From contig CALOFW010000012.1 of assembly GCA_942492715.1 (NCBI GenBank), forward strand, positions 248,001 through 312,000: a stretch of DNA of 64,000 bases, read 5' to 3'. Position numbers and translations under genes: made by a program. Shown here one piece after another: positions 16,182 to 25,391 of the stretch. Under the pieces are notes generated by a model, which searched no databases, had not been told where the DNA came from, and saw only the letters and a program-made list of their open reading frames with translations. The stretch is from Sva-07 sp942492715. GTDB taxonomy: Bacteria; Actinomycetota; Acidimicrobiia; Acidimicrobiales; Ilumatobacteraceae. Numbering within the stretch: the stretch's first letter is position 1; every line of letters starts with the position of its first letter.

Positions 16182-16316
16182 CGCTGTGATCCGCCGCAGC
16201 TCCGGAGCGTAGGCGGCGGGGGCAGCGGTCGGCGACCGATTGCGTCACCGCACTGGCGGGCCGCCTGGATAACATCGGGGCACCCATGTCCGCCGACCGA
16301 AAACGAAGTTGACGCC

Positions 16317-17669
16317 GTGCTGACTGCTCTCGGGCTGATCGGTGTCGTCGCCTTGATCGCCGCGAACGGGTATTTCGTGGCCGTCGAGTTCGCGTTCGTG
16401 GCGGCACGCCGGAGCCGGTTCGCCGAGCAGGCCGAAGAGGGTGATCGCCGTGCGAAGCGAGCGATCCAGGTCCACAAACGGTTGAGCTTCATGCTCTCCG
16501 GTGCACAGCTGGGCATCACGGTCACGTCGCTGGTGCTCGGCTTCATTGCCGAACCGGCGATCGCGTCGGTGCTCGCGCCCGTGTTCGAGGCCACCGGTGT
16601 GCCCGAGCAGGCATCGCTCGCGATCTCACTCGTCATCGCTCTCGTCTTCGCCACGATGGCGCAGATGGTCTTCGGTGAGCTCGCGCCGAAGAACCTGGCC
16701 ATCGCCCGCCCCGAGCCCGTCGCCCGCCGGCTCGCGCCGTCCACGTGGCTGTTCATGCGCATCGCCGGCCCGGTGATCCGACTGTTCGACGGCGCCGCCA
16801 ACCGTCTGCTCCGACTCGTGGGCGTCGAACCCGTCGAGGAGTTGATCGGCGCCGTGTCGACCGAGGAACTCGACCTGATCGTCGATTCGTCTGCCGAGAG
16901 CGGCCATCTCACGGTGTTGCAGGCGCAGCTGCTCGAACGGGCCATCGACTTCGGCGATCTCGAAGCGTCCGATGCGATGGTGCCCTGGAACCGTGTCGTC
17001 ACGATCGATGTCGGAGCGACCGCCGCCGACTTGCGCGAGCTGATGTCGTCGAGTCATTCGAGGTTCCCGGTCGTCGACGATGACGACCAGGTGTTCGGCA
17101 TCGTGCACGCCAAGGACCTGCTCGGTGTGCCACGCGGCGACTACGACACCACGAGCGTCGGCACGCTCGTCCACGAGATCCTCGCGGTGCCCGAGGCGGC
17201 CGGCCTCAGCGTCGTGCTCGCCGAGCTGCGCGAGCACGCCACCGAGATGGCGGTCGTGATCGACGAGTACGGCGGGCCGGCCGGTGTGGTCACCTTGGAG
17301 GACATCGTCGAGGAGCTGGTCGGCGACATCGAGGACGAGTACGACCCGAGTGCCCCCGGCGAACACGTCGAGGTCGAGCCCGGGGTGTGGTCGATCGCCG
17401 CGAGCTCGCGGCCCGACGAGATCGAGCGGATCACCGGTTTCGATCTGCCCGATGGTGAGTACGACACGGTCGCCGGGCTCGTCCTCGAACGGCTCGAGCA
17501 CATTCCGTCGGTCGGCGAGTCGTTCGTGGTCGACGGCATCCTGATCGAGGTGCTCGCCGTCGACGGGTTCGCGATCCAGCGGTTGCAGCTGCGTGTCGAC
17601 CCCGACGCGGAGCCGCGTGGCGACGACGAGGACGGCCGCCCCCGCGAGCGCAACGGCGGCGACTCGTGA
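16317..17669 (+). CDS. CNNM/HlyC-type membrane protein with CBS pair (first copy)
   Basis: 450 residues: a DUF21 (CNNM) transmembrane domain about 1-190, beginning LTALGLIGVVALIAANGYFV and containing EFAFVAARRSRF and MVFGELAPKNLAIARPE. Two CBS motifs follow, about 210-330 (FPVVDDDDQVFGIVHAKDLL, MAVVIDEYGGPAGVVTLEDI), and then a CorC_HlyC domain about 345-430. Relatives are linked to Mg2+/Co2+ efflux or membrane integrity. GTG at 16317 is chosen because the DUF21 domain starts there; the frame stays open far upstream only as antisense of the MFS gene. The stop overlaps the next start (GTGA). Confidence 0.93.
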   Translation: MLTALGLIGVVALIAANGYFVAVEFAFVAARRSRFAEQAEEGDRRAKRAIQVHKRLSFMLSGAQLGITVTSLVLGFIAEPAIASVLAPVFEATGVPEQASLAISLVIALVFATMAQMVFGELAPKNLAIARPEPVARRLAPSTWLFMRIAGPVIRLFDGAANRLLRLVGVEPVEELIGAVSTEELDLIVDSSAESGHLTVLQAQLLERAIDFGDLEASDAMVPWNRVVTIDVGATAADLRELMSSSHSRFPVVDDDDQVFGIVHAKDLLGVPRGDYDTTSVGTLVHEILAVPEAAGLSVVLAELREHATEMAVVIDEYGGPAGVVTLEDIVEELVGDIEDEYDPSAPGEHVEVEPGVWSIAASSRPDEIERITGFDLPDGEYDTVAGLVLERLEHIPSVGESFVVDGILIEVLAVDGFAIQRLQLRVDPDAEPRGDDEDGRPRERNGGDS

Positions 17670-19003
17670 TCGCCGCAACCGAGGGCATCGTCGTCAGTTG
17701 GCCCAGCCTGGGATTGGCCGTCGTCCTGCTCGCCCTCAACGGGTTCTTCGTCGCCGCCGAGTTCGCGTTGCTCGCCTCGCGCCGCTCGCGCATCGAGCAG
17801 CTCGCGGCCGAGGGCGACAAGCGGGCGAAACACGCGCTCGCCGGACTGCGCGAGCTGACCCTGATGCTCGCCGGGGCGCAGCTCGGGATCACGATGTGTT
17901 CGCTCGGCCTCGGTGCGGTCGCGGAGCCGGCGGTCGCCAGCATCATCGAGGGGGCACTCGGCGAGTTCTTCACGCTGTCCGACACCGCGAGGCACCTGAT
18001 CGCGTTCACGATCGCACTGTCGATCGTCGTCTTCCTCCACATGGTCGTGGGCGAGATGGCGCCGAAGTCGTGGGCGATCGCCCACCCCGAGCGGTCGTCG
18101 CTGCTGCTGGCCCGGCCCTTCCGGCTCTTCGCCCGGGTGTTTCGTCCGATCATCCGGCTGATGAACTGGCTCGCCAACGTCGTCGTCCGGCTCGTCGGCG
18201 TCGAGCCGCAGGACGAGCGGGCGATGGCACACTCGCCGAGCGACCTGCTGCTGCTGATCGAGGAGTCGGCGGGCCAGGGCGGGATCGCTGCGGACGAACA
18301 CGAATTGTTCGCTCGGTCGCTCGAACTGTCGGGTCTCACCGCCGCCGATGCGATGACGGTGCGTCGCGACATCGTCGCCGTCGATGCCGATGCCACCGCT
18401 GCGGTCGTCGCAGCCGAGGCCCATCGGACCGGACGCACTCGCATCGTGGTGCACGAGGGTGATCTCGACCACGTGCGTGGCTTCGTCCACGCGAAGGACG
18501 TCATCCGGCTCGAGCACGGGACGTGGCCGACCACACCTGCAGGCAGCATCGCTCGTCCGATCATGGTGACGCCCGAGCATCACGGCCTCGAGGACCTGTT
18601 GCTCGAGATGCGCACGCAGCGACATCACATCGCACTCGTGGTCGACGAGCACGGGCTGGTGCTCGGGCTGGTGACACTCGAGGACGTGATCGAGGAACTG
18701 ATCGGTGACTTCGACGACGAGTCCGACCGTCGTCTGGACGACTGCGAGCACCTCGCCGACGGCAGCTACCGGATGAACGGCACCACCCGCGTCGAGATCT
18801 TCGAGGAGTGCACCGGCGTGGCGCTGCCGGAGGGCGACTGGCAGACCGTCGCCGGCTACGTGATCGACGCGCTCGACGAGATTCCCTCGGCGGGTGACCG
18901 GATCCGCACCGACATCGGTGAGTTCGAAGTGCTCTCGATGGACGGCTATGCGATCGACGCACTGAAGATCCGGGTGACCGTGTCGGATCACCCCGGCGAC
19001 TGA
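17666..19003 (+). CDS. CNNM/HlyC-type membrane protein with CBS pair (second copy)
   Basis: 445-residue paralogue of the preceding gene with the same order: DUF21 membrane domain (LALNGFFVAAEFALLASRRSRI, MVVGEMAPKSWAIAHPE), a CBS pair (RIVVHEGDLDHVRGFVHAKDV, IALVVDEHGLVLGLVTLEDVI) and CorC_HlyC. The CBS1 region is more diverged than in the first copy. Adjacent pairs of such genes are common in actinobacteria, and a heterodimer is plausible. It starts at GTG 17666, coupled to the upstream stop, and ends 5 bp before the PH-domain gene. Confidence 0.92.
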   Translation: MIAATEGIVVSWPSLGLAVVLLALNGFFVAAEFALLASRRSRIEQLAAEGDKRAKHALAGLRELTLMLAGAQLGITMCSLGLGAVAEPAVASIIEGALGEFFTLSDTARHLIAFTIALSIVVFLHMVVGEMAPKSWAIAHPERSSLLLARPFRLFARVFRPIIRLMNWLANVVVRLVGVEPQDERAMAHSPSDLLLLIEESAGQGGIAADEHELFARSLELSGLTAADAMTVRRDIVAVDADATAAVVAAEAHRTGRTRIVVHEGDLDHVRGFVHAKDVIRLEHGTWPTTPAGSIARPIMVTPEHHGLEDLLLEMRTQRHHIALVVDEHGLVLGLVTLEDVIEELIGDFDDESDRRLDDCEHLADGSYRMNGTTRVEIFEECTGVALPEGDWQTVAGYVIDALDEIPSAGDRIRTDIGEFEVLSMDGYAIDALKIRVTVSDHPGD

Positions 19004-19008
19004 TCGCC

Positions 19009-19623
19009 ATGGCCTATCCACGGCGCCTGCTCGACGATCAGGAGTCGGTGACCGTCGACCTGCATCCTCACTGGTGGTTTCTCGCCGCCCCGGTCTCGGC
19101 GCTGGTGCTGGCGATCGCCGCGGCCGTGGTCACGCTGGTGTTCACCGACGCGGGCACGACGGCGCGAACGACGGCATCGTGGGCCTCGCTCGTGGCGCTC
19201 GCGGTCACCTCGATCTGGCTCGTCATCCGTTACTCCAAGTGGCTCACGACGCACTTCGTGATCACCAGCCGGAGGATCATCTTCCGGACCGGGCTGCTCA
19301 CCAAGCGCGGGGTCGAGGTGCCGCTCGATCGCGTCAACACGGTGCACTTCAGCCAGGGTCTGTTGGAGCGGCTGGTCGGCGCAGGCGACCTGTTGATCGA
19401 GTCGGGTGGCGAGTCCGGCCAGCAACACTTCACCGACATCAGCCAGCCCGATCGGGTGCAGCGGGTGATCCACGCCGAGATGGATGCCCGGCGCGCGCGC
19501 CTCGGCGCGGACACCGTCGTCGACGTCGCCGGCCAGCTGGAGAAGCTCGAATCGATGCTGCTGCGGGGCACGCTGACCCCCGACGAGTTCGAACGACAGA
19601 AACAACGACTGCTCGGCGGGTGA
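19009..19623 (+). CDS. Membrane protein with bacterial PH domain and SHOCT tail
   Basis: 204 residues. Two transmembrane helices near 22-65 (FLAAPVSALVLAIAAAVVTL and SLVALAVTSIWLVIR) are followed by a YdbS-like bPH2 domain (FVITSRRIIFRTGLLTKRG, VPLDRVNTVHFSQGLLERL, GDLLIESGGESG). The tail ESMLLRGTLTPDEFERQKQRLL is a SHOCT motif (short C-terminal oligomerisation helix pair). The biochemical role is unknown. It begins 5 bp after the CNNM gene, and its stop overlaps the next ATG as TGATG, so it belongs to the same transcription unit. Confidence 0.88.
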   Translation: MAYPRRLLDDQESVTVDLHPHWWFLAAPVSALVLAIAAAVVTLVFTDAGTTARTTASWASLVALAVTSIWLVIRYSKWLTTHFVITSRRIIFRTGLLTKRGVEVPLDRVNTVHFSQGLLERLVGAGDLLIESGGESGQQHFTDISQPDRVQRVIHAEMDARRARLGADTVVDVAGQLEKLESMLLRGTLTPDEFERQKQRLLGG

Positions 19624-20312
19624 TGTCGGTGCGTGTCGTCAGCCTGGTGCCCTCGTCGACCGAGACACTGCTCGCGCTCGGTGCCGACGTGGTCGCCTGC
19701 ACCCGGTTCTGTGAGCAGCCGGGTCTTCCTCACGTCGGCGGGACGAAGAACCCGGATCTCGAGGCGATCGAGTCGTTCGATCCCGATGTCGTGGTGATGG
19801 ACCGCGAGGAGAACCGGCTCGAGGATCACGACGCCCTGGTCGCACGGGGCCTCACGGTTCACGTGAGCGACGTGACGTCGATCGCCGATGCCCTCGAATT
19901 GGTCGACGACCTGCGTGCGCTCGTCGGATCGGTCGGCCCCCGGGCGTCGGTCCCGGCGCCGGCGGTCGGTCCGCGTCGCACGGCGTTCGTCCCGATCTGG
20001 CGTCGCCCGTGGATGGCGATCGGCGCGGGGACCTACGGCGCGTCGGTGCTCGGCCACGTCGGTATCGACCTCGTGACCGCGGATGCCGGCCGCTACCCGG
20101 TCGTCGAGCTGGACGGCGTGGCATCGACAGCGCCGGATCTGGCGCTGATCCCCAGCGAGCCCTACGACTTCGCCGAGCACCACCTCGACGAGATCCGCTC
20201 GGCGATGCCCGAGACACGCATCGTCCGGGTGGACGGACGCGATCTGTTCTGGTGGGGGATCCGGACCCCCGAGGCGATCGCCAGGCTCCTCACGGCCACC
20301 AGCGGATGGTGA
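19623..20312 (+). CDS. Helical-backbone metal receptor / BtuF-like binding protein
   Basis: 229 residues of the BtuF/TroA-like helical backbone metal receptor superfamily (VVSLVPSSTETLLALGAD, VVACTRFCEQP, VGGTKNPDLEAIESFDPDVVVM). No signal peptide or lipobox is visible at the N-terminus, so unlike usual ABC substrate-binding proteins it probably stays in the cytoplasm. No permease or ATPase is adjacent. It may bind a corrinoid or metal chelate; the ligand is unknown. It is translationally coupled to the PH-domain gene. Confidence 0.8.
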   Translation: MSVRVVSLVPSSTETLLALGADVVACTRFCEQPGLPHVGGTKNPDLEAIESFDPDVVVMDREENRLEDHDALVARGLTVHVSDVTSIADALELVDDLRALVGSVGPRASVPAPAVGPRRTAFVPIWRRPWMAIGAGTYGASVLGHVGIDLVTADAGRYPVVELDGVASTAPDLALIPSEPYDFAEHHLDEIRSAMPETRIVRVDGRDLFWWGIRTPEAIARLLTATSGW

Positions 20313-20327
20313 CACACGCGAACCGGC

Positions 20328-21215
20328 TCAGAGGTGGCGGGCGCCGGGGGAGGGGCGGACGTGCCAGCCGGTCGTCAGGGCGCCCGGTTCGCTGAGCACC
20401 ACGACGCAGCCGCCGAACCCGCCACCGGTCATCCGTGCCCCGTACACGCCGGGCGAGCCGGCCAGACGTTCGACGGCGGCATCCATCTCCGGCGTCGACG
20501 TGTCGAAGTCGTCTCGGAGGCTGCGATGGCTCTCGGTCATCAACGCACCCGCCTCGGCATGATCGCCGCTCACCAGCGCTGCGGCGAAGTCACGGACGCG
20601 CTGGTTCTCCGTGACGACGTGGCGAGCGCGCCGGAACGACACCTCGTCGAGCTGCGCACGTGCGGCGTCGACATCGACGTCGTCGGGGATCGGCACCTGG
20701 ATGACGTCGAGGTGGTGGCAGTCGATCATCGTGGCGTGCCCGGCGGTCGCGGCGGCGATGCACAGCTGGTCCATGATTCCCGTGGGCACGCCCGTGGCGT
20801 CGTGCTCGGCGCGCTGTGCGGCGAGCGCCAGTTCGATGGGCGTTCCGTCGAAGCCGAGCGCGAGCCCGACCGCACACTCGAGTGCCGCACTCGACGACAA
20901 CCCTGCGCCCGCCGGGATGTCGGAGGTGACGGTGCCGACGACCCCGCGGGTGGAACCGAGCTCTCGGGCCATCGCGGCGACGTAGGCGCCCCACGCCGGT
21001 TCCATCAGTGACGGGTCGAGGAGAACGGGCAGATCGACGACGACCGCCGCCGGATCGGCGTCGGAGCGGAGCTCGATCCGCTCGGCCTGCGGCGCGTACT
21101 CGATCGTGGTGCCCCGATCGATCGCCATCGGGAAGACCAGACCGCCGGTGTAGTCGGTGTGGTCACCGATCAGGTTCACCCGCCCCGGGGCGTGGACGCG
21201 GCGCGTGTCGGCCAT
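20328..21215 (-). CDS. galK: Galactokinase-like GHMP kinase with internal deletion
   Basis: Phosphorylates galactose at C1 in the Leloir pathway if active. 295 residues against about 350-390 for the family. The signature RVNLIGDHTDYTGGLVFPMA (usually GEHTDY), the GHMP ATP motif PAGAGLSSSAALECAVGLA, the catalytic-base region TGIMDQLCIAA and the C-terminal RMTGGGFGGCVVVL are all present. After HHLDVIQVPIPDDV the protein jumps to RRARHVVTENQRV. It thus lacks about 45 residues that normally include the sugar-contacting Tyr region and an RRAECE-type segment. The reading frame is intact. ATG at 21215 is chosen; no other Leloir gene is nearby. It could be a GHMP kinase of altered specificity. Confidence 0.8.
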   Translation of the reverse strand: MADTRRVHAPGRVNLIGDHTDYTGGLVFPMAIDRGTTIEYAPQAERIELRSDADPAAVVVDLPVLLDPSLMEPAWGAYVAAMARELGSTRGVVGTVTSDIPAGAGLSSSAALECAVGLALGFDGTPIELALAAQRAEHDATGVPTGIMDQLCIAAATAGHATMIDCHHLDVIQVPIPDDVDVDAARAQLDEVSFRRARHVVTENQRVRDFAAALVSGDHAEAGALMTESHRSLRDDFDTSTPEMDAAVERLAGSPGVYGARMTGGGFGGCVVVLSEPGALTTGWHVRPSPGARHL

Positions 21216-21230
21216 GACGCCACGATACGA

Positions 21231-21244
21231 CGACCCCGGGGTCG
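21231..21244. promoter_or_regulatory. Perfect 14-bp palindrome between galK and hydrolase
   Basis: CGACCCCGGGGTCG lies in the 73-bp gap between the divergent galK and hydrolase genes, so it may be an operator or start-site element. It resembles the dispersed GGGGTC palindromes elsewhere in the window, but with the arms inverted. Confidence 0.4.
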
Positions 21245-21288
21245 CTCCGTTTGACGGGTGGAGCGAGCCTTCTGCAACACTCGCCGGC

Positions 21289-22182
21289 ATGCCACGCGCC
21301 GCGCTGTCGACGGGAATCGAACTCGAATACCGCACCACCGGTGATCCCAGCGACCCGGCGCTGCTCGCCGTGTGCGGCTACACGTCGCAGTTGATCTCCT
21401 GGCGGCAGGGCTACATCGACCAACTCGCCGCCCAGGGCCTGTTCGTGATCCAGTTCGACAACCGCGACGTCGGACTGTCGACGAAACTCGACGGTCAGCA
21501 CGTGTCGCCCGGTGCGGTCCTCAAGGCGGATCTCGCAGGCGAGGCGCTGCCGGCCGTGCCGTACACGCTGTCCGACATGGCCGCCGACGGCATCGGGCTG
21601 CTCGACCATCTCGGCATCGAACGGGCCCACATCGCCGGGAACTCGATGGGTGGCATGATCGTGCAGACCATGGCGATCGAGCATCCGACCCGCATCGCGA
21701 GCGTCACCTCGATCATGAGCAGCACCGGTGACCCACGGGTGGGGGCGCCGACGCCCGAAGCGCGCGAGGCGTTGCTCGCGCCGCAGCCGCCAGACCGGGA
21801 CGACTACATCGCGGCGTCGTTGAACTCGAAGGTGTGGGCCTCGAGGAAGTACTACGACGCCGACGTGCTCCGGGAGATCGCCGCGGACCAGTACGACCGC
21901 TGCTTCTACCCGGAGGGCGCCACCCGGCAGCTGGCAGCGATCTACGCCACCGGCGACCGCAGCGCCGGATTGGCCGCACTCGACGTGCCGATGCTCGTGA
22001 TCCACGGCCGCGACGACACCTTGATCACGCCGCAGGGCGGCGAGCGGACCGCCGAGCTCGTCGCCGGGTCCAAGTACCTGCTGCTGTCCGACATGGGCCA
22101 TGACATGCCCGAACCGTTGTGGCCGACACTCGCCGAGGCGATCGGTGGCCACATCCGTGCCGTCATCGCCTCCGATCGCTGA
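21289..22182 (+). CDS. Alpha/beta hydrolase
   Basis: 297 residues of the alpha/beta hydrolase fold. The nucleophile elbow is GNSMGG (Ser about residue 118), the acid lies in HGRDDTLI and the catalytic His in DMGHDMPEPLW. The oxyanion region is VCGYTSQLISW and the segment FDNRDVGLSTK is typical of proteins annotated as hydrolases related to aclacinomycin methylesterase RdmC. The substrate is unknown. ATG at 21289 begins the fold without a signal peptide, so it is cytoplasmic. Confidence 0.88.
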   Translation: MPRAALSTGIELEYRTTGDPSDPALLAVCGYTSQLISWRQGYIDQLAAQGLFVIQFDNRDVGLSTKLDGQHVSPGAVLKADLAGEALPAVPYTLSDMAADGIGLLDHLGIERAHIAGNSMGGMIVQTMAIEHPTRIASVTSIMSSTGDPRVGAPTPEAREALLAPQPPDRDDYIAASLNSKVWASRKYYDADVLREIAADQYDRCFYPEGATRQLAAIYATGDRSAGLAALDVPMLVIHGRDDTLITPQGGERTAELVAGSKYLLLSDMGHDMPEPLWPTLAEAIGGHIRAVIASDR

Positions 22183-22221
22183 CCCCCACCCGCCCACCCC
22201 ACACGTCCCGAAGGAGCCACC

Positions 22222-23394
22222 ATGGCCGGACCACTCACCGGATACCGCATCATCGAGATCGCCGGCATCGGCCCGGGACCGTTCGCGGCGATGCTGCTCG
22301 CCGACATGGGCGCCGAGGTGATCCGGGTCGAGCGCGCAGGTGCAGTGCGCGGCCCGCTGCCCGAGGGCGCCCATTTCGACGTACTGCTGCGCGGGCGCCG
22401 CAACATCGCGGTCGATCTGAAGCATCCCGACGGTGTCGAGGTGCTCCTGAGCCTCGTCGAGTCGGCGGACGCGCTGATCGAGGGATTCCGCCCCGGTGTG
22501 ATGGAGCGTCTCGGCGTCGGCCCCGACGAGTGCCTGGCGCGCAACCCCAAGCTCGTGTTCGGGCGGATGACCGGGTGGGGTCAGGAGGGGCCGTACTCGC
22601 AGGCCGCCGGCCACGACATCAACTACATCGCCCTCGCCGGTGCGCTCGCGCACTTCGGTCGTGCGGGGGAGGCGCCGGTGCCGCCGCTGAACATGGTCGG
22701 CGACTTCGGCGGGGGCGGGATGTTCCTCGCCTACGGCGTGGTGTGCGCGCTCCTCGAGGCGCAGCGCAGCGGTGAGGGACAGGTGGTCGACACCGCCATG
22801 GTCGACGGCGCGGCGGTGCTGATGTCGATGTTCTGGGCGTTCAAGTCGATCGGGATGCACGACGAGAACGCTCGCGGCACCAACCTGCTCGACACCGGTG
22901 CCCACTTCTACGACGTGTACCGGTGTGCCGATGGGAACTACATCTCGCTCGGCTCGATCGAACCGCAGTTCTACGCCGAACTGCTGCGGCTCACCGGCCT
23001 CGACGGCGACGAGCAGTTCTCCAAGCAGATGGACAGGGCCGAGTGGCCGGCACTGAAGGGGCGCCTCACCGAGCTGTTCGCCACGAAGACCCGTGCGGAG
23101 TGGTGCGAGATCATGGAGGCGACCGATGTGTGCTTCGCTCCCGTGCTCACGATGAGCGAAGCCGCCGAACACCCGCACAACGTCGAACGGGGAACCTTCA
23201 TCGAGGTGGCCGGCACCCCGCAGCCGGCGCCGGCTCCACGCTTCAGCCGGACCGTCCCCGAGGTGGCCAGCCCGCCGGCATTCGCCGGGGCGCACACTCG
23301 CGAGGTGCTCGCGGCATGGGGCATCCCCGCCGATCGTGTCGCCGAATGGGAGTCGTCCGGCGCGGTCAAACAGGCCGACCCTGCGACCGTCTGA
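22222..23394 (+). CDS. CaiB/BaiF-family CoA transferase or alpha-methylacyl-CoA racemase
   Basis: 390-residue family III CoA transferase-fold protein. The N-terminal RIIEIAGIGPGPFAAMLLADMGAEVIRVER and the middle GRMTGWGQEGPYSQAAGHDINYI are characteristic. The catalytic aspartate candidate lies in VVDTAMVDGAAVLMS. The sequence LARNPKLVFGRMTG with GHDINYIALAG is closest, from memory, to alpha-methylacyl-CoA racemase (Amacr), involved in branched-chain or sterol side-chain degradation. A strong AAGGAG ribosome site precedes ATG 22222. The stop overlaps the next start. Confidence 0.9.
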   Translation: MAGPLTGYRIIEIAGIGPGPFAAMLLADMGAEVIRVERAGAVRGPLPEGAHFDVLLRGRRNIAVDLKHPDGVEVLLSLVESADALIEGFRPGVMERLGVGPDECLARNPKLVFGRMTGWGQEGPYSQAAGHDINYIALAGALAHFGRAGEAPVPPLNMVGDFGGGGMFLAYGVVCALLEAQRSGEGQVVDTAMVDGAAVLMSMFWAFKSIGMHDENARGTNLLDTGAHFYDVYRCADGNYISLGSIEPQFYAELLRLTGLDGDEQFSKQMDRAEWPALKGRLTELFATKTRAEWCEIMEATDVCFAPVLTMSEAAEHPHNVERGTFIEVAGTPQPAPAPRFSRTVPEVASPPAFAGAHTREVLAAWGIPADRVAEWESSGAVKQADPATV

Positions 23395-24227
23395 TGGCGA
23401 CGCTCGTCTGCTTCCACGCTCATCCCGACGACGAGGTGATCAGCACCGGCGGCACGATCGCCCGCGCCGCTGCCGAGGGACACCGGGTCGTGTTGGTGGT
23501 GGCCACCAACGGCGACCATGGCGAGGTGCCCGACGACCTCGGTGACGACGAGAGCCTCGTCGATCGCCGGCGCGCCGAGACCGAGGCCTCTGCAGCCGCG
23601 CTCGGCATCAGCCGGATCGCGTGGCTGGGTTACAGCGACTCCGGCATGACCGGCTGGGAGCAGAACGCGGATCCGGCGAGCTTCCACCGAGCCGACCCCG
23701 AGGAGGCGGGCGCCCGGCTCGCGGAGATCCTTCGCGAGGAGTCGGCCGACGTCCTGACGATCTACGACTGGCACGGCAACTACGGTCACCCCGACCACGT
23801 CGCCGTCCACCGGGCCGGTCTGGTCGCCGAGCGGCTCGTGCCGTCGGTCCGGGTGCTCCAAGCGACGATGAACCGCGACGCCTTCGTCCGCATGATCGAA
23901 GCGGTGCGGGAGTCCGGTGCACTCACCCAGACCCCGGGTGGCGCCGACGTCGACGACTTCGATCCCAACGGTCCGGCCGACGACGGCAACCCGATGGGAA
24001 TGCCCGAAGCCGAGATCACGCTCGCTGTCGACGTGAGTGATCACATCGCCGTCAAGCGGGCGGCGATGCGCTGTCATCGCAGCCAGATCGAGGACACGTC
24101 GTTCTTCCTCGAGATGCCCGACGAGGCGTTCGTGCAAGCGTTCGGCGTCGAGTGGTTCATCGAGCACGACGGCGCGCCGCCGCACCGCGTCGGTTGGGTC
24201 TTCGACCCGCTGGACCGTTCGTCCTGA
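23394..24227 (+). CDS. PIG-L family deacetylase
   Basis: 277-residue zinc-dependent N-deacetylase fold related to mycothiol enzymes MshB and Mca. The metal motif HAHPDDEVISTGG lies at the N-terminus, with a second metal histidine region in DWHGNYGHPDHVAVHRAG. The C-terminal half VKRAAMRCHRSQIEDTSFF resembles Mca/MshB-type proteins. It starts at ATG 23394, sharing one base with the CaiB stop. Whether it acts on mycothiol conjugates or other GlcNAc-containing substrates cannot be told from sequence. Confidence 0.88.
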   Translation: MATLVCFHAHPDDEVISTGGTIARAAAEGHRVVLVVATNGDHGEVPDDLGDDESLVDRRRAETEASAAALGISRIAWLGYSDSGMTGWEQNADPASFHRADPEEAGARLAEILREESADVLTIYDWHGNYGHPDHVAVHRAGLVAERLVPSVRVLQATMNRDAFVRMIEAVRESGALTQTPGGADVDDFDPNGPADDGNPMGMPEAEITLAVDVSDHIAVKRAAMRCHRSQIEDTSFFLEMPDEAFVQAFGVEWFIEHDGAPPHRVGWVFDPLDRSS

Positions 24228-24283
24228 GCGGCCTGCACGCGAGATCCCCGCACGACGAGCAAGACTGGACCATGATGTGCGGC

Positions 24284-25009
24284 ATGAATCGGCGACTCCT
24301 TCCGACCCTCGTGGTGCTCGGCCTCGCGGTGGCTGCATGCGGTGGCTCGGACGACTCGGCGAGCACGTCGAGCACCCAGTTCACACTGCTTCCCACGACC
24401 ACGACGCCACCGAGCACCTCGACCACGTCCACGACGACCACGACGGTTCCTCCCACGACCACCAGCACCACCACGACCTCCACGATCAGCCAGCCGTCGA
24501 CCACCGTCGCCGATCCGGCGGTCGACGCGCTCGTGCTCACGGGTGACGGCATCGGCACCGCCGGGTTCGGCGCCGAGCCAGACGGTGTGATCGCCTACAT
24601 CGGCTCCTATCTCGGTCCGCCGACCAACGACACCGGGTGGGTCGACCCGTTCAGCATCGGGTTGTGCCCGGGTACCGAACTCCGTCTCGTGTCATGGGGC
24701 GTGTTGACGCTGCTGTTCGGCGACGCCTCCACAGTGGTCGAGGGCCGGCGTCACTTCTTCGGATACACCTATGGCGACCAGGCCGAGATCGGTGCCGAGC
24801 CGGTCGGGCTGGTCACGAGCCGGGGCGTCTCGATCGGGTCGCGGGTGGTCGATGTGCGGGCGGCCTACCCGGCAGCCCAGATCTTCCCCGAAGACGACTT
24901 CATCCCGCCGTACTTCGTCGTGAACGACACGCTTCGGGGTTACCTCACGGGCGTCGATGACGACGCCACCGTCACCGCGATCATCGGCGGCGACGACTGC
25001 GGCATCTAG
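24284..25009 (+). CDS. Lipoprotein with Thr-rich linker, function unknown
   Basis: 241 residues from ATG 24284 (in-frame ATGs at 24272 and 24275 are alternatives). MNRRLLPTLVVLGLAVAACGG is a signal peptide with lipobox VAAC, so the mature protein should be lipid-anchored outside the membrane. Residues about 30-75 are a Thr/Ser/Pro linker with runs such as TTTTTVPPTTTSTTTT, encoded by repeated ACC/ACG codons. The C-terminal 165 residues form a domain I do not recognise, with two Cys residues, one at the extreme C-terminus, that could form a disulphide. Confidence 0.8.
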   Translation: MNRRLLPTLVVLGLAVAACGGSDDSASTSSTQFTLLPTTTTPPSTSTTSTTTTTVPPTTTSTTTTSTISQPSTTVADPAVDALVLTGDGIGTAGFGAEPDGVIAYIGSYLGPPTNDTGWVDPFSIGLCPGTELRLVSWGVLTLLFGDASTVVEGRRHFFGYTYGDQAEIGAEPVGLVTSRGVSIGSRVVDVRAAYPAAQIFPEDDFIPPYFVVNDTLRGYLTGVDDDATVTAIIGGDDCGI

Positions 25010-25019
25010 CCCGAACACC

Positions 25020-25391
25020 GTGACCCTCTACGACCTCCACGAGACGCTCGCGTGGATCCTCGTGCTGTCCAACGCGGCGGTCGGCGCGTGGGCGCTCGCC
25101 GCACAGCGGCTGCCGTCGTTGCGGGTGACGGCGATGTGGTGGGCGGTCATCGCGGCCGAACTCTCCACGTTCGCCATTGCGATCGTCGGTGTGCTCATCG
25201 TCAACCGGTACGACATCGAACTCGACTCGTTCCACGCCCTCTACGGGTTCAGTACGATCGTCGCCGTCGGGATCCTCTACAGCTATCGAGGAAGCCCGTT
25301 CGTGAAGGACAAGCTCTACATGATGTACGGGTTGGGCAGCCTGTTCATCATGGGCCTCGGCATCAGAGCGATGTACCTCGGAACGCACTGA
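25020..25391 (+). CDS. Small four-helix membrane protein
   Basis: 123 residues from GTG 25020. Four hydrophobic segments are evident (ETLAWILVLSNAAVGAWALAA, VTAMWWAVIAAELSTFAIAI, FHALYGFSTIVAVGILYSY, YMMYGLGSLFIMGLGI). The family is not recognised; the spacing resembles small DUF membrane proteins beside dgt and obg. The last 29 bp overlap the convergent dgt gene. Confidence 0.72.
   Translation: MTLYDLHETLAWILVLSNAAVGAWALAAQRLPSLRVTAMWWAVIAAELSTFAIAIVGVLIVNRYDIELDSFHALYGFSTIVAVGILYSYRGSPFVKDKLYMMYGLGSLFIMGLGIRAMYLGTH

Noticed and set aside
16286..16312. Eight-codon leader peptide before the CNNM gene
   Set aside because: It is too short to judge and has no regulatory pattern such as repeated codons or an attenuator hairpin.
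15135..16316. Long N-terminal extension of the first CNNM protein
   Set aside because: It is antisense to the MFS-cNMP gene and has no domain; the DUF21 domain starts at 16317.
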